This document shows positions 17,977 through 29,983 of a DNA stretch of 64,000 nucleotides, piece by piece (position 1 is the stretch's first letter; every line of letters begins with the position of its first letter). The stretch covers positions 1 through 64,000 of the forward strand of contig JAOESH010000004.1 of assembly GCA_028382005.1 (NCBI GenBank), read 5' to 3'. A model generated the notes under the pieces. It was not told the DNA's origin, ran no database searches, and saw nothing but the letters and a program-made list of their open reading frames with translations. Source of the DNA: Pseudomonadota bacterium (GTDB lineage: Bacteria; Pseudomonadota; Alphaproteobacteria; Puniceispirillales; Marisalimonadaceae). A program made the translations under genes and the position numbers.

Positions 17977-20900
17977 ATGTCTAAAAATAAATTAAATAAA
18001 ATGGGTTTTCCTGAAGAGTTTGGTCTATATGATCCTAAAAATGAGCATGAAAATTGTGGCTTTGGTTTTATTGCTAATATTAAAAACGAACCCAAACATG
18101 AAATTGTACACCAAGCCCTAGAAATTGTTCATAATTTAGATCACAGAGGTGCTGTTGGTGCAGACCCACTAGCAGGAGATGGCGCTGGAATATTAATACA
18201 AATACCGGATCTTTTCTTTAGAAACGATTTTGCCAAAAATGAAATCACTCTCCCTAAAATTGGAGATTATGGGGTTGGAATGGTTTTTTTTCCTCAAGAT
18301 AAAACTAGAGCAGATTTGGCCAAAAAAGCTATTGAGCAAACTATATCCAATGAAAGTCAAATTCTTATAGGATGGAGAGATGTCCCGACTGATGAAATAG
18401 TTCTAGGAGAAACTGTAAAAGATAATGCTCCTCAGATAAAACAATTTTTTATTCAAAAAGGTATTAACTGTAAAGACGAGAAACATTTTCAAAGAAAACT
18501 TTACGTAATTAGAAAGCAGTCACATTATATACTTCACAGTAAAAAAATAGAAGATTGGGATGATTTTTATATAGTTTCTCTTTCAACAAGAACTATTATT
18601 TTTAAAGGCATGGTATTAGCTCCAAACTTATCTAAATTTTATATTGATTTCCAAAATAAAAATTTTAAAACATCAATAGCTTTATTTCATCAGCGATTTT
18701 CGACAAACACTTTTCCATCGTGGAGATTAGCTCAACCATTTAGATACTTATGCCATAATGGTGAAATAAATACTGTTAAAGGTAACATTAATTGGATGAA
18801 TTCTAGGCGTCATAATATGAAGTCTGATGTTTTAAAAGACGATCTAGAAAAGTTGTGGCCAATAATAGAAGAATCTCCATCAGATTCATCAACATTTGAT
18901 AACGCATTAGAACTATTAGTCATGGGAGGTTATTCTCTTCCTCATGCAATGATGTTGATGATACCTGAAGCATGGAAAGATAATGAATTAATGGACGTAA
19001 AAAGAAAATCTTTTTATGAATATTATTCAGCTTTGATGGAGCCTTGGGACGGTCCAGCTGCAATGGCATTTACCGACGGTATACAAATAGCAGCCACTCT
19101 TGATAGAAATGGTCTAAGGCCAGCAAGGTATATTGTTACTGATGACGATTTAGTAATAATGTCTTCCGAAGTTGGAGTTTTACAAGATATTCCTGAAGAA
19201 AAAATTGTGAGTAAATGGAGACTTCAACCCGGAAAAATGCTTATAGTTGATTTAGATCAAAAAAGAATTATTTCTGATAAAGAGCTTAAGGACGATTTAA
19301 CTAATTCTCATCCTTATCAAGAATGGTTAGATAACACTCAAATCAACTTATCCTCACTACCTAAAGAAATTAGTCCAATGACACCTGAAACGTCTGTTTT
19401 GTTGGATTTGCAACAAGCATTTGGCTATAATAAAGAAGATTTAAAATTTTTTCTTGAACCTATGATAGTTCAAGGTCAAGACCCAATCGCTTCAATGGGG
19501 CGAGACATTCCACTTGCCGCTCTGTCAGATAAAAATCGTCTATTATATGATTATTTTTTCCAAAATTTTGCTCAAGTAACCAACCCACCAATTGATCCTA
19601 TCAGAGAAGAATTAGTTATGTCGTTGGTTAGTTTTATTGGACCAAGACCAAATCTTTTAGACTTGAAATCTGGGGGTAGACAAAAACGTTTAGAAGTTGA
19701 CCAACCTATTCTAACAAACATGGATTTAGAAAGAATTAGAAGAATTGAAAATCATGTAGACGGTTCTTTTAAGACTTACACATTAAGCATTTGTTACAAA
19801 AAAAATATTTCTGTACCTGTAAGTATGGAAGAGATGCTTTCAAAACTTTGTATAAAAGCAGAAGAATTAGTTCGTGAGAATGGCTACAATATCGTAATTC
19901 TCTCTGATAGAAATGTAGACAAAGAACATTTAGCTATACCTGCGTTATTAGCAACTAGTTCTGTTCATCACCATTTAATTAAAAAAGGACTTAGGACTGA
20001 AGTTGGTATAGTTGTTGAAACTGGAGAAGCTAGAAGAGTTCATGATTTATGTCTTTTAGCTGGCTATGGTGCGGAAGCAATTAATCCTTATCTCGCTTTT
20101 TACACCCTTTCAGATATTGTTGAAAAAAATTATAAAACCATTACCGAAGAAGACGCTCATAAAAAGTATGTAAAGGCAGTATCTAAAGGGATGTTAAAGG
20201 TTATGTCAAAAATGGGTATATCCACGTATCAATCATACTGTGGAGCTCAAATTTTTGATGCCGTTGGATTATCTTCAAAACTAGTAGATAATTATTTCTG
20301 TGGAACATCCTCAAAAGTTGAAGGTATTGGCATAGAAGAAATACAATTAGAAACTGAAAATAAACATGAATTAGCTTTTGGAGATTCCCCTCTCTTAAGA
20401 AATGATCTAGACGTAGGAGGAGATTTAAGTTTTAGGTTAAGAGGAGAAGAGCATGTATGGACTCCAGAGACTATTGGAACTCTTCAGCATGCTGTAAGAA
20501 GTGCTGATTATAAGACTTTCAAAAAATACACAAAAAAAATTAATGATCAGTCTGTAAAATTAAAAAATCTAAGAGGGCTTTTCAATTTCACAGAAAATCA
20601 TAAATCTATAAATATAGATGAAGTCGAACCAGTATCAGAAATCGTAAAAAGATTTGCTACTGGAGCGATGTCACTAGGTTCAATATCAACTGAAGCGCAT
20701 ACAACACTTGCTATAGCAATGAATCGTCTTGGAGGTAGGTCTAATACTGGTGAAGGAGGTGAAGAAGCTTCAAGATTTAAACCTTTGCCTAATGGTGATT
20801 CGATGAACTCCCGAATTAAGCAAGTTGCTTCTGGTAGATTTGGAGTGACAACAGAATATTTATCTAATGCCACAGATATTCAAATAAAAATGGCTCAAGG

Positions 20901-22614
20901 TGCAAAACCGGGTGAGGGTGGACAATTACCTGGAGATAAGGTGAATGATTTTATAGCTAAAATTAGACATTCAACACCCGGTGTTGGTTTGATATCACCA
21001 CCACCCCATCACGATATCTATTCTATTGAGGATCTTGCTCAGTTAATCCATGATTTAAAAAATGTAAATCCAGACGCAAGGGTTTCTGTTAAATTAGTTT
21101 CTGAGATTGGTGTTGGGACAGTGGCTGCAGGTGTAAGTAAAGCTTACGCAGATCACGTTACTATTTCAGGGCATGATGGTGGCACTGGTGCAAGTCCAAT
21201 AACGTCTTTGTTAAATGCGGGAGGACCCTGGGAAACAGGTTTAGCAGAAGCTCATCAGACATTGGTAATGAATGGTTTAAGAGAAAGAATTGCCGTTCAA
21301 GTTGACGGTGGTTTAAGAACTGGTCGTGATGTCATTATAGGAGCTATTTTAGGCGCGGATGAGTTTGGTTTTGCAACTGCAGCCTTAATATCTGAAGGGT
21401 GTATAATGATGAGAAAGTGTCATTTAAACACTTGCCCTGTTGGTGTAGCTACTCAAGATCCTGAACTACGCAAAAATTTTACTGGTTTACCAGATCACGT
21501 GGTTAACTTCTTTGTGTTTATTGCTAATGAAGTTCGAGAAATATTAGCTGAGTTAGGAATTAAAAACTTCAATGATATAATTGGTAGAAGAGATTTTTTA
21601 GATTATGGCAATGCAGATGATCATTGGAAAGCTTATAGTATTGACTTATCAAAGCTTATAGTTCCTTTAAGCGTTGATTCAGGAACAAAATTTTATAATT
21701 GTTCGTCTCAAAATCATCAGTTAGAAAAAGCTCTTGATAACATTTTAATAGATAAATGTGCAAACGCTATCAATAAAAGGCAGGGTGTAGAACTTGCTCT
21801 AAAAATTAAAAATACAAATAGAACTGTTGGAGCAATGTTATCTGGTAAAATAGCAAAGAAATACGGTCATGAAGGCTTACCAAAAGATACAATCAAGGTT
21901 AAATTTGTTGGGAGTGCTGGTCAAAGTTTTGGAGCCTGGCTATCAAAAGGAGTTACTTTTAACTTAGAGGGCGACGCCAACGATTATGTTGGCAAAGGGC
22001 TATCGGGAGGTAAAATTGCTGTTTATCCTCATGAAAAAAGTTCTTTGGTTCCTCAAGAAAATATTATAGCTGGAAATACACTATTATATGGAGCAATTTC
22101 AGGAGAATGTTACTTAAATGGAATAGTTGGTGAGAGGTTTGCTGTTAGAAACTCAGGAGCCACTGCAGTTGTTGAAGGTTGCGGAGATCATGGATGTGAA
22201 TATATGACAGGCGGTGTTGTTGTTATTTTAGGAAAAACAGGAAGAAACTTTGCAGCAGGGATGTCTGGTGGCATAGCTTATATATTAGACGAAGACAAAA
22301 TATTTGATAGATATTGTAATAAATCAATGGTTGATTTGGAGCTACTTTCAAATAATGATATCGATAACACTGACGATGAAGTTGAAATTAATTCTGATTT
22401 ACTAAATTTTGATGAAGCCCGTCTTAAATTAATTATTAAAAATCATGTAAAATATACTCAAAGTTCAAAAGGAAAATTAATTTTAAGTGAATGGGATAAA
22501 TATTTACCTCTATTTCTTAAAATCACACCATTTGAGTATAAAAGAGCTCTGAATGATAGAAAAAATAAACTTCAAGCTGATAATAATTTATCAGATAGAA
22601 TTGCTGGAGAATAA
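17977..22614 (+). CDS. gltB: glutamate synthase (NADPH) large subunit
   Basis: It transfers the glutamine amide nitrogen to 2-oxoglutarate, the assimilation half of the GS-GOGAT cycle. The 1545-residue protein has an Ntn-type glutaminase with nucleophile Cys27 (ENCGFGF), exposed after removal of a 26-residue propeptide; an FMN-binding synthase domain with [15 protein letters not shown]; the [3Fe-4S] ligands Cys1142, Cys1148 and Cys1153; and the C-terminal beta-helix GXGXG domain ([14 protein letters not shown]). Length is standard for the bacterial alpha subunit. gltD follows after 2 nt. Confidence 0.98.
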   Translation: MSKNKLNKMGFPEEFGLYDPKNEHENCGFGFIANIKNEPKHEIVHQALEIVHNLDHRGAVGADPLAGDGAGILIQIPDLFFRNDFAKNEITLPKIGDYGVGMVFFPQDKTRADLAKKAIEQTISNESQILIGWRDVPTDEIVLGETVKDNAPQIKQFFIQKGINCKDEKHFQRKLYVIRKQSHYILHSKKIEDWDDFYIVSLSTRTIIFKGMVLAPNLSKFYIDFQNKNFKTSIALFHQRFSTNTFPSWRLAQPFRYLCHNGEINTVKGNINWMNSRRHNMKSDVLKDDLEKLWPIIEESPSDSSTFDNALELLVMGGYSLPHAMMLMIPEAWKDNELMDVKRKSFYEYYSALMEPWDGPAAMAFTDGIQIAATLDRNGLRPARYIVTDDDLVIMSSEVGVLQDIPEEKIVSKWRLQPGKMLIVDLDQKRIISDKELKDDLTNSHPYQEWLDNTQINLSSLPKEISPMTPETSVLLDLQQAFGYNKEDLKFFLEPMIVQGQDPIASMGRDIPLAALSDKNRLLYDYFFQNFAQVTNPPIDPIREELVMSLVSFIGPRPNLLDLKSGGRQKRLEVDQPILTNMDLERIRRIENHVDGSFKTYTLSICYKKNISVPVSMEEMLSKLCIKAEELVRENGYNIVILSDRNVDKEHLAIPALLATSSVHHHLIKKGLRTEVGIVVETGEARRVHDLCLLAGYGAEAINPYLAFYTLSDIVEKNYKTITEEDAHKKYVKAVSKGMLKVMSKMGISTYQSYCGAQIFDAVGLSSKLVDNYFCGTSSKVEGIGIEEIQLETENKHELAFGDSPLLRNDLDVGGDLSFRLRGEEHVWTPETIGTLQHAVRSADYKTFKKYTKKINDQSVKLKNLRGLFNFTENHKSINIDEVEPVSEIVKRFATGAMSLGSISTEAHTTLAIAMNRLGGRSNTGEGGEEASRFKPLPNGDSMNSRIKQVASGRFGVTTEYLSNATDIQIKMAQGAKPGEGGQLPGDKVNDFIAKIRHSTPGVGLISPPPHHDIYSIEDLAQLIHDLKNVNPDARVSVKLVSEIGVGTVAAGVSKAYADHVTISGHDGGTGASPITSLLNAGGPWETGLAEAHQTLVMNGLRERIAVQVDGGLRTGRDVIIGAILGADEFGFATAALISEGCIMMRKCHLNTCPVGVATQDPELRKNFTGLPDHVVNFFVFIANEVREILAELGIKNFNDIIGRRDFLDYGNADDHWKAYSIDLSKLIVPLSVDSGTKFYNCSSQNHQLEKALDNILIDKCANAINKRQGVELALKIKNTNRTVGAMLSGKIAKKYGHEGLPKDTIKVKFVGSAGQSFGAWLSKGVTFNLEGDANDYVGKGLSGGKIAVYPHEKSSLVPQENIIAGNTLLYGAISGECYLNGIVGERFAVRNSGATAVVEGCGDHGCEYMTGGVVVILGKTGRNFAAGMSGGIAYILDEDKIFDRYCNKSMVDLELLSNNDIDNTDDEVEINSDLLNFDEARLKLIIKNHVKYTQSSKGKLILSEWDKYLPLFLKITPFEYKRALNDRKNKLQADNNLSDRIAGE

Positions 22615-22616
22615 AA

Positions 22617-24059
22617 ATGGGTAAAGCTACAGGTTTTATGGAAATAGATCGTATTGAGAGAGATTACGAGCCAGTCGAAGATAGAATAAAGCATTTTAAG
22701 GAATTCATGGTTCCTTTATCTCCTGAAAAAGTTTCAGAACAAGGTGCTAGATGTATGGACTGTGGTATCCCATATTGCCATCAAGGTTGCCCCGTTAATA
22801 ATCTCATTCCTGATTGGAATGAGATGGTTTATAGTGGGAAATGGAGAGATGCGTTAGATTTATTGCATTCCACTAATAATTTCCCTGAGTTTACTGGTAG
22901 AATATGTCCAGCACCTTGTGAATCTTCATGCACTTTAAATATTACTGATAATCCAGTTGCAATTAAAACAATAGAGTGCTCAGTTGTTGACAAAGGGTGG
23001 GACGAAGGATGGATAAAGCCTCTTTTACCAAGTAAACATTCTGATAAAAAAGTCGCAGTAATAGGTTCTGGTCCATCTGGTTTGGCTTGTGCGCAACAGC
23101 TTGCAAGAGCAGGGCACGCAGTTGTAGTTTTTGAAAAAAATGCAAGAGTAGGTGGTCTTCTAAGAATTGGTATTCCTGACTTTAAAATGGAAAAGACGTT
23201 GATAGATAGAAGAATGGCCCAAATGCAATCTGAAGGAGTTGAGTTTAGAGTTAATAGCCATGTTGGAAAAAATGTGACTATGGACAGCTTGAATAAAAAT
23301 TTTGATGCAATTGCATTTTGTGGTGGGTCTGAAATGCCTCGTGATCTTCCTGTTCCAGGTAGAGAATTCACAGGAGTTCATTTTGCAATGGAATTCTTAT
23401 CTCAACAAAATGATAGAGTTTCAGGAAAAGTTGTAAAAGCAGATAATGAAATCATAGCTAAAGGTAAGAAAGTGTTAGTTATTGGAGGAGGCGATACTGG
23501 TTCTGATTGTGTTGGAACTTCAAACCGTCAGGGAGCATTATCTGTTACTCAACTAGAATTATTGGATCAACCTCCAGAAAAAGAAGATAAAGCTTTGACT
23601 TGGCCAAATTGGCCAATGAAATTGAGAACTTCTAGTTCACATCAAGAAGGTTGTGATAGAAATTGGTCTGTTTTAACAAAGTCTTTTGAAGGTCATGATG
23701 GTAAAGTTTCTAAATTAAATTGTGTAAATGTGGAATGGATTAAAGAGCCAAATGGAAAAATGAAAATGGTTGAAATAGAAGGTTCAGAATTTTCTTTTGA
23801 AGCTGACCTTGTTTTACTTGCAATGGGTTTTATTCATCCAATTCATGACGGTTTGATTAGAGAATTAGGTGTAAAATTAACTCCATCAGGTAATCTAGAG
23901 GCCAGCGATATTAAGTACAAAACATCAATTGACAAGTTATTTACTGCAGGTGATTCACGACGTGGACAATCATTGGTAGTATGGGCCATTAAAGAAGGTA
24001 GACAATGCGCCCACTCAATAGATGAATATCTCATGGGGAAGTCTGAATTGCCTAGATAA
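22617..24059 (+). CDS. gltD: glutamate synthase (NADPH) small subunit
   Basis: The beta subunit oxidises NADPH through FAD and passes electrons by two [4Fe-4S] clusters to GltB. The 480-residue protein has the N-terminal cysteine clusters ([14 protein letters not shown] near residue 43 and CPAPCESSC near residue 99), the FAD motif [17 protein letters not shown] and the NADPH motif [11 protein letters not shown]. It begins 2 nt after gltB with GGAG overlapping the gltB end, so translation is coupled. An AT-only inverted repeat follows the stop but is too weak to call a terminator. Confidence 0.97.
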   Translation: MGKATGFMEIDRIERDYEPVEDRIKHFKEFMVPLSPEKVSEQGARCMDCGIPYCHQGCPVNNLIPDWNEMVYSGKWRDALDLLHSTNNFPEFTGRICPAPCESSCTLNITDNPVAIKTIECSVVDKGWDEGWIKPLLPSKHSDKKVAVIGSGPSGLACAQQLARAGHAVVVFEKNARVGGLLRIGIPDFKMEKTLIDRRMAQMQSEGVEFRVNSHVGKNVTMDSLNKNFDAIAFCGGSEMPRDLPVPGREFTGVHFAMEFLSQQNDRVSGKVVKADNEIIAKGKKVLVIGGGDTGSDCVGTSNRQGALSVTQLELLDQPPEKEDKALTWPNWPMKLRTSSSHQEGCDRNWSVLTKSFEGHDGKVSKLNCVNVEWIKEPNGKMKMVEIEGSEFSFEADLVLLAMGFIHPIHDGLIRELGVKLTPSGNLEASDIKYKTSIDKLFTAGDSRRGQSLVVWAIKEGRQCAHSIDEYLMGKSELPR

Positions 24060-24139
24060 CTTGATCTTATTTTTTATTTATTTAATTTTTGTTATAAATA
24101 AATAGTATGCTGAGTTTTCAATTATAAGTGACTAGTTCT

Positions 24140-24658
24140 ATGTTAACTAATATTAAAATTAGAAAAGAAATTACCTCTGATAATTTTCAAAAAACGAATA
24201 TATTAGATGATTGTTTTGGGGTAAATAGGTTAAATAGAACTGTTTATATGTATAGAAAATCATTGCCTATAAAGGCTCTGTCACTAATATCATGTTTTAA
24301 AAAACATCCAATGAAAGTTGTGGGAACAATTAGTTTCTATAGGGTTTTTGTTGAAAAAACTGATTGTTTGTTATTAGGACCTCTAGCTGTTCAAAAAAAA
24401 TATCAAGGTAAGGGGTTTGGAAAAAAATTAATTGAAATAGGATTAAAAAAAGCTAGATCAAATAATGAAAAAATTTGTTTTGTTTCAGGAGAGTATAGTT
24501 ATTATAAGGAGTTTGGATTTGATAGGATAATTAATAAGAATTTGAATATTTCTATTCTAGGACCTTTGTCTTTTGAAGATTTATTAATCTGTGAGCTAAA
24601 AGATCATGCAGCTAGCTTATTGAAAAATAATTCTAAATTACTACCTCTAATAAATTAG
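24140..24658 (+). CDS. GNAT-family N-acetyltransferase, YhbS-like
   Basis: The roughly 172-residue protein has the acetyl-CoA motif A (LGPLAVQKKYQGKGFGKKLI) with the QxxGxG loop QGKGFG, followed by YYKEFGFD, a layout like the YhbS group. The substrate cannot be told from sequence. The start is uncertain: GTG at 24128 and ATG at 24140 are in frame and neither has a clear ribosome site; I use the ATG. It is a single gene between gltD and a convergent hydrolase. Confidence 0.78.
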   Translation: MLTNIKIRKEITSDNFQKTNILDDCFGVNRLNRTVYMYRKSLPIKALSLISCFKKHPMKVVGTISFYRVFVEKTDCLLLGPLAVQKKYQGKGFGKKLIEIGLKKARSNNEKICFVSGEYSYYKEFGFDRIINKNLNISILGPLSFEDLLICELKDHAASLLKNNSKLLPLIN

Positions 24659-24708
24659 AAATTTTAATTTATAATTATTGTTTATGTGTAAGACCAAGAT
24701 TTATGAAC

Positions 24709-25476
24709 TTAGTTGGTTGTTTTCGCTCCTTTAATTTCTCTCAATGTTCTTTTTATAATATCAATGATTGTAGATAGTTGATCATTTTCAGATAACCTAT
24801 GGCCTGCTTCCTTATCTAACAATAAACTTACATTTTGAGAACCTTTAATTTTTTTTAATATTTCTATACTCATAGTATATGGAACATCTTGATCTTTCAT
24901 GCCGTGGTATATATTGATAGGTCCTTCAAAGCATATATCTTCAGATAAAGATAAATTCTTAAAGCTATCTTTAATCAAATTATAAGAAAAAAAAATATTT
25001 GATCCGTTTTGATCAATAAAATTAATACTTTTATTTAAAATAAGTTGTCTTCTTTGTGAGGAGTTCATGTTCTTCCAAATTAAATTTTGAGGAAAATCAG
25101 GAGCAGGGGCTAAGCCAATCATTGCTGAAACTTTTTCAGGTAAAAGCTTGCATAACATTAACATTACCCAACCACCCATTGAAGAGCCTATTAAAATTTG
25201 TTTACCAGTAGTAAGTTTTTTTATCAAAAATTCTGCATCGTTATACCAATCTGTAAAACAGGTTGCATTTAAATTGTTTGAAGAAAGACCGTGGCCTGAG
25301 TAATCAAACCTTAAAAAGCTGTAATTGTTATCTTTTGCCCATTTTTCAATAAAAAGTGCTTTTTTACCTTGCATATCTGACCCAAAACCACTTAGAAAGA
25401 CAAAACTGTTTTCTTTTCCAAAGCTCTGATTGTATGCTAATTTGCTACCATGTGGAGTTTGTATAAAGTTTGTCAT
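24709..25476 (-). CDS. alpha/beta hydrolase, ABHD10-like serine esterase
   Basis: A 255-residue soluble hydrolase with the nucleophile elbow GSSMGGW (Ser99), an acid in YHGMKDQDVP and the C-terminal His in AGHRLSEND. The DYSGHGLSS loop near residue 58 forms the oxyanion region. The arrangement resembles ABHD10-type acyl-protein thioesterases and other small esterases; the substrate is unknown. Its ATG lies 33 nt from the ATG of the divergent glycosyltransferase, so the two share a very short promoter region. Confidence 0.8.
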   Translation of the reverse strand: MTNFIQTPHGSKLAYNQSFGKENSFVFLSGFGSDMQGKKALFIEKWAKDNNYSFLRFDYSGHGLSSNNLNATCFTDWYNDAEFLIKKLTTGKQILIGSSMGGWVMLMLCKLLPEKVSAMIGLAPAPDFPQNLIWKNMNSSQRRQLILNKSINFIDQNGSNIFFSYNLIKDSFKNLSLSEDICFEGPINIYHGMKDQDVPYTMSIEILKKIKGSQNVSLLLDKEAGHRLSENDQLSTIIDIIKRTLREIKGAKTTN

Positions 25477-25508
25477 TTAAAAAATCCATTCGATTTAAGG
25501 TTAATAAG

Positions 25509-26654
25509 ATGAGTAAAAAAAAATATACTATAGCCCAAATTTTACCAGCATTAAATACTGGTGGAGTCGAAAGAGGTGTTATTGAAATATCAGGAGCACT
25601 AACAAAAAATGATTTCAGATCAATTGTTATTTCTTCTGGGGGGCATATGGAATCACAGTTAAGAAGAAATGGTACTGTCCATTATAAGATAGATGTACAC
25701 TCTAAAAATCCATTTAGGTGGGTAAAGATAAGAAACCAATTAAAAATAATTTTAGAAAAAGAGAAAGTTGACCTGTTACATCTTTGTTCTCGAGCTCCAG
25801 CATGGATTGCCTTTCCTCTAGGTTCAATTTTAAATATTCCAGTGATTACTTCTGTGCATATGAGATTTAGAAAAACAAACATCTTTAAAAAAATGTATAA
25901 TAGTATTTTAACCAAAGGTGACGCAATTATTGCTATTTCAAATCATATAGACAAAAGCATAAAAAGTAGTTTTCCTAAAGTAGGTTATAAAATTAACATT
26001 ATTCATAGAGGTGTAGATTTAGATTTGTTTAATACTAATAATATCAAACCTGCAAGAATTATTGCTCAGTCTAAGTTGTTGAATTTAACAGATAATGTTC
26101 CTGTTATTTTAATGGCTGCACGTCCAGCAATGTGGAAAGGTTACATTACATTAATAAGTGCTTTGTCAAAGGTAAATAAAAACTTTCAATGTGTTCTAAT
26201 AGGAGCGGGTGATGGTGATGAAAAGTTTCAAAAAGTGTTAATTGATAAAATAATCAAGTTAAAATTAGAAGCCAAAATTAAATTAGTAAAATCAACCAGA
26301 GATATACAGGCATCAATGGTTTTAGGTGATATAATTGTTATGCCGTCTTTAACACCAGAACCCTTTGGTAGAATAGTCCTTGAAGCTCAGGCTTTAGGAA
26401 AAATACCTATTGCATTTGACCATGGAGGAGCTTCTGAAACGATAACCGATGGTAAAAATGGTTTTTTGGCAGACCCCATAAAAATTGATAGTTTGAGTGA
26501 AAAAATTTCACTAGCCCTGTCTTTAAAGGAGCATAAAAGACAAAAAATTGGAGAATATGCTAAAAAAAATGTGTCTAAAAACTTTAGCCATGATAGAATG
26601 TGTAAGTTAACTTTATCATTATATAAACAATGCCTTGCAGAGCATAAGAGATAA
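25509..26654 (+). CDS. glycosyltransferase family 4
   Basis: A GT-B fold retaining glycosyltransferase of about 381 residues. The N-terminal domain opens with PALNTGGVERGV, the pattern for acceptor-side GT4 loops, and the C-terminal domain has EPFGRIVLEAQALG and GGASETI, the nucleotide-sugar binding motif. The ATG at 25509 is chosen because AAGG lies eight bases before it; a TTG at 25470 would overlap the divergent hydrolase start. A role in LPS or glycolipid assembly is likely, but donor and acceptor are not known. Confidence 0.85.
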   Translation: MSKKKYTIAQILPALNTGGVERGVIEISGALTKNDFRSIVISSGGHMESQLRRNGTVHYKIDVHSKNPFRWVKIRNQLKIILEKEKVDLLHLCSRAPAWIAFPLGSILNIPVITSVHMRFRKTNIFKKMYNSILTKGDAIIAISNHIDKSIKSSFPKVGYKINIIHRGVDLDLFNTNNIKPARIIAQSKLLNLTDNVPVILMAARPAMWKGYITLISALSKVNKNFQCVLIGAGDGDEKFQKVLIDKIIKLKLEAKIKLVKSTRDIQASMVLGDIIVMPSLTPEPFGRIVLEAQALGKIPIAFDHGGASETITDGKNGFLADPIKIDSLSEKISLALSLKEHKRQKIGEYAKKNVSKNFSHDRMCKLTLSLYKQCLAEHKR

Positions 26655-26694
26655 ATTAAAATGAAGTATAAAATAAATATAAATACTGGATAAT

Positions 26695-28614
26695 ATGCTT
26701 ACAATTACATTACCTAATCAAGATAAAAAAAAATATAATCAACCTACAACTTCTATGAAAATAGCTGAAGATATTTCAAAAAACTTGGCTGCCAATGCCT
26801 TTGTTTCTTTAGTAAATGGTGAGCTTTGGGACTTAAACAGATTAATTCAGATTGATAGTTCAGTATCTATTTTAACTCAAAAAAATAAAGAAACTCTTGA
26901 TATTATTAGACATGATGCGGCGCATATAATGGCAGAAGCTGTTTTAGAGCTTTTTCCAGAGACACAAGCTACCATAGGCCCCTCAATTGAAAATGGTTTC
27001 TATTATGATTTCTATAGAGAAAAAAAATTTTCCTTGATCGACTTAGAGATCATAGAAAAAAGAATGCATGAAATAGTTAATAGAGACGAGCAAATTTTAA
27101 GAGAAGTTTGGTCTAGAGAAAAAGCATTAGATCATTATAAAGACAATAACGAGAAGTTTAAAGTCGAGCTGGTTAATACTATACCTGAAGACGAGCTTAT
27201 AACTTTTTATAGGCAAGGTGATTTTCTTGACCTATGTAGAGGTCCTCATTCTCCCTCTACAAAAAGATTAGGGCATTCTTTTAAACTAACTAAATTAGCA
27301 GGTTCATATTGGAGAGGTGATAGTAACAATGCTGTCCTTCAAAGAATATATGGAACTGCATTTTTAAATGATAAGGATCTAAAAAACTATTTATTAATGA
27401 TAGAAGAAGCCGAAAAACGAGATCATAGAAAGCTTGGCAAAGAATTAAACCTCTTCCACCTTCAAGATGAGGCTGTAGGGTCAGTTTTTTGGCATAAAAA
27501 AGGGTGGGCTATTTATCTTGAGATTGAAGCTTATATGAGAAGAAAACTCAATAGCTCTGAATATGATGAAGTGAAAACTCCACAAGTCATAGATAGATCA
27601 TTATGGGAGAAATCAGGTCATTGGGAAAAATTCAAAGAACATATGTTTATGGCTAAGGGTGATGACGAAAAAACTCTTGCTTTGAAGCCAATGAATTGTC
27701 CAGGTCATGTTCAAATTTACAAACAAGGTTTGAAGTCATATAAAGACCTTCCTATTAGGATGGCCGAGTTTGGTTCTTGTCATAGAAATGAACCTTCGGG
27801 CGCCTTGCACGGTATAATGAGAGTAAGACAATTTACTCAAGATGATGCGCATATATTCTGTATGGATTCACAAATAACTTCTGAATGTGTAAGATTCTGT
27901 GAGCTATTACAAGCAATATATAAGGATTTTGGTTTCGCAGACCTTAAAGTTAAATTTTCTGACAGACCAGAAATACGTGCTGGAGATGATGAAACATGGG
28001 ACAAAGCTGAAAATGCACTGCTAGTTGCTATTAAAGCAGCAGATATTAGTTACACTTTGAATCCTGGAGAAGGAGCATTTTATGGACCAAAGTTAGAGTT
28101 CGTTCTTACAGATGCAATTGGAAGAGATTGGCAGTGTGGAACACTTCAGGTTGACTTTGTTTTACCTGACAGGTTAGGAGCATATTATATTGATGTTGAG
28201 GGTCAAAAAAAACATCCAGTAATGCTTCATAGGGCAATTTTAGGTTCTCTAGAACGTTGGATAGGCATATTAATTGAACAATATTCTGGTAGAATGCCAT
28301 TATGGCTTGCACCAGTTCAAGTTATTGTTTGTTCAATTACTGATAATACCAATGATTATATTAAAAAAATCAAACAAGATCTGGATGAAGTAGGCGTGAG
28401 GAATCAAATTGATTTAAGAAATGAAAAAATTGGTTATAAAATTAGAGAACACTCGAATAATGCGACTCCAATAATAGTTGTAATTGGAGACAAAGAACAA
28501 GAAACAAATAGTGTTGCTATTAGATACTTAGGTTCTAAAAATCAGGAAACTTTAGTATTAGAATCTTTTATAGAAAATATTAAAAGAAAATGTTTGCCGC
28601 CTGATTTGGCGTAG
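26695..28614 (+). CDS. thrS: threonyl-tRNA synthetase
   Basis: It charges tRNA-Thr. The 639 residues hold an N-terminal TGS domain, the editing domain ([11 protein letters not shown] and [18 protein letters not shown]), the catalytic core with the zinc Cys in MNCPGH, motif 2 ([15 protein letters not shown]), motif 3 ([17 protein letters not shown]) and the anticodon-binding C-terminus. All are complete. It leads the thrS-infC-rpmI-rplT-pheS-pheT block found in many Proteobacteria. Its cognate tRNA-Thr lies 5 kb downstream on the other strand. Confidence 0.97.
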   Translation: MLTITLPNQDKKKYNQPTTSMKIAEDISKNLAANAFVSLVNGELWDLNRLIQIDSSVSILTQKNKETLDIIRHDAAHIMAEAVLELFPETQATIGPSIENGFYYDFYREKKFSLIDLEIIEKRMHEIVNRDEQILREVWSREKALDHYKDNNEKFKVELVNTIPEDELITFYRQGDFLDLCRGPHSPSTKRLGHSFKLTKLAGSYWRGDSNNAVLQRIYGTAFLNDKDLKNYLLMIEEAEKRDHRKLGKELNLFHLQDEAVGSVFWHKKGWAIYLEIEAYMRRKLNSSEYDEVKTPQVIDRSLWEKSGHWEKFKEHMFMAKGDDEKTLALKPMNCPGHVQIYKQGLKSYKDLPIRMAEFGSCHRNEPSGALHGIMRVRQFTQDDAHIFCMDSQITSECVRFCELLQAIYKDFGFADLKVKFSDRPEIRAGDDETWDKAENALLVAIKAADISYTLNPGEGAFYGPKLEFVLTDAIGRDWQCGTLQVDFVLPDRLGAYYIDVEGQKKHPVMLHRAILGSLERWIGILIEQYSGRMPLWLAPVQVIVCSITDNTNDYIKKIKQDLDEVGVRNQIDLRNEKIGYKIREHSNNATPIIVVIGDKEQETNSVAIRYLGSKNQETLVLESFIENIKRKCLPPDLA

Positions 28615-28699
28615 TTGATTTTTTTTTAAAGTTATTAACAATTATTCTTAAAATAGTGTAATAGTAACCAAAATGTAATTTTTAAGAGGAGATTTTCGT

Positions 28700-29233
28700 A
28701 TAGTAGGTTTAAATAATACCCCACCAACTCAAGATGGACCAAGAATTAATGAATTAATTAGAGCTGAGAATGTTAGATGTATTGGTGCTGCTGGAGAGCA
28801 ACTTGGAGTTCTATCAATTAGTGAAGCTTTAAAGATTGCAGAAAATGAAAGTTTAGATCTAGTTGAAATTCAACCAAATGTAGATCCTCCTGTTTGTAAA
28901 ATTTTAGATTATGGTAAGTTTAAATATGAAGCTCAAAAAAGAAAAAATGAAGCTAGAAAAAAACAAAAAATAATTGAAGTTAAAGAAATAAAATTAAGAC
29001 CAAATATAGATAATAATGATTTCACAGTAAAAATGAAACAGGTTAAAAAATTCATTGATAATGGTGATAAAGTAAAAATAACGTTAAGGTTTAGGGGGCG
29101 TGAAATGACACACCAAGCTCTTGGAGTTGCAGTTTTAGACAGAGTTAAAGAAAATACAGAAGAATTATGTAAGATTGAAACAATGCCTAAGCTTGAAGGA
29201 AGACAAATGGTAATGATATTAGCGCCAAAATAA
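28700..29233 (+). CDS. infC: translation initiation factor IF-3 with AUA start codon
   Basis: IF-3 binds the 30S subunit and checks start-codon and initiator-tRNA choice. The 177-residue protein covers the N-domain ([21 protein letters not shown]), the linker ([18 protein letters not shown]) and the C-domain ([26 protein letters not shown]). No ATG, GTG or TTG precedes the N-domain in frame. An AAGAGGAG site at 28684-28691 points to ATA at 28700 as the start, eight bases later. Rare starts at infC are known, for example AUU in E. coli, and allow IF-3 to repress its own translation. The gene is missed by callers limited to the three usual starts. Confidence 0.93.
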   Translation: MVGLNNTPPTQDGPRINELIRAENVRCIGAAGEQLGVLSISEALKIAENESLDLVEIQPNVDPPVCKILDYGKFKYEAQKRKNEARKKQKIIEVKEIKLRPNIDNNDFTVKMKQVKKFIDNGDKVKITLRFRGREMTHQALGVAVLDRVKENTEELCKIETMPKLEGRQMVMILAPK

Positions 29234-29284
29234 CAATTTTAAAAATTTAATTGAAATATATTGAACTTAGGGTTGATAACTTTG

Positions 29285-29306
29285 AAATGCTTATGTATAA
29301 GCATTT
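29285..29306 (+). repeat. perfect hairpin between infC and rpmI
   Basis: AAATGCTTAT (29285-29294) and ATAAGCATTT (29297-29306) are exact inverted repeats around GT; with a realistic loop about eight pairs remain. It is followed by TATAAAA rather than a T-run, so it is a poor terminator. In the leader of rpmI-rplT it could be a processing site or part of an L20-type control element; this is inference. Confidence 0.45.
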
Positions 29307-29342
29307 TATAAAAACATTAAATATTATTTTAAAGAGAACGAA

Positions 29343-29540
29343 ATGCCTAAATTGAAAACAAAAAGTGGTGCAAAAAAAAGATTCAGCCTTACTGCAAAAG
29401 GTAAAGTTAGAGGTAGTCCCGCTTTTTTAAGTCACAATTTACGAAAAAGATCTCAAAAGATGAAACGTCAAGCTCGTGGTACAATGATATTGAAGGACTG
29501 TGACGCAAAAATAGTTAAACAGTTTATTCCGTACGCATAG
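29343..29540 (+). CDS. rpmI: 50S ribosomal protein L35
   Basis: A 65-residue basic ribosomal protein. The family start [21 protein letters not shown] and the middle [19 protein letters not shown] are present (given here in two parts). It lies between infC and rplT, its normal neighbours, with 15 nt to rplT, and starts at ATG after AGAGAACGA. Confidence 0.96.
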   Translation: MPKLKTKSGAKKRFSLTAKGKVRGSPAFLSHNLRKRSQKMKRQARGTMILKDCDAKIVKQFIPYA

Positions 29541-29555
29541 ATAAGGAGAAGTTCA

Positions 29556-29912
29556 ATGGCTAGAGTAAAAAGAGGTGTTACAACTCATGCTAGGCATCAA
29601 AAAGTAATAAAAGCCGCCAAAGGTTATTATGGTGCTAGAAAAAACCTGTTCACTGTTGCAACTCAAGCTGTTGAAAAAGCAAGTCAATACGCTTATAGAG
29701 ACCGTAGAAATAAGAAGAGAATGTTTAGGGGTCTCTGGATACAAAGAATTAATGCTGGTTCTCGTTTATACGGTATGAATTATTCTAATTTTATGAATGG
29801 TCTTAAACTAGCTGGTATAGATATTGATAGAAAAATTTTAGCTGATATAGCAGTCTATGAACCACAGGCATTTGAAGAATTAGTATCTAAAGCAAAATCA
29901 GCTGCTGCTTAA
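29556..29912 (+). CDS. rplT: 50S ribosomal protein L20
   Basis: L20 is needed early in 50S assembly and in many bacteria represses its own operon. The 118-residue sequence has the typical [26 protein letters not shown] start (in parts [14 protein letters not shown] and [11 protein letters not shown]), the long basic helix with [18 protein letters not shown], and [22 protein letters not shown] precedes the ATG. Confidence 0.97.
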   Translation: MARVKRGVTTHARHQKVIKAAKGYYGARKNLFTVATQAVEKASQYAYRDRRNKKRMFRGLWIQRINAGSRLYGMNYSNFMNGLKLAGIDIDRKILADIAVYEPQAFEELVSKAKSAAA

Positions 29913-29983
29913 ACTAAACATCTTTTCGATAATATCTCTAACTCATTATTATTGTTGTTGTAATTTTAGGTTTTAAAATAAAT

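Noticed and set aside
22829..23371. 180-codon open frame opposite gltD
   Set aside because: Antisense to conserved GltD cofactor motifs, with low-complexity composition and no ribosome site.
24073..24106. AT-only inverted repeat after gltD
   Set aside because: All A/T pairs in a very AT-rich genome; expected by chance and too unstable for a terminator call.
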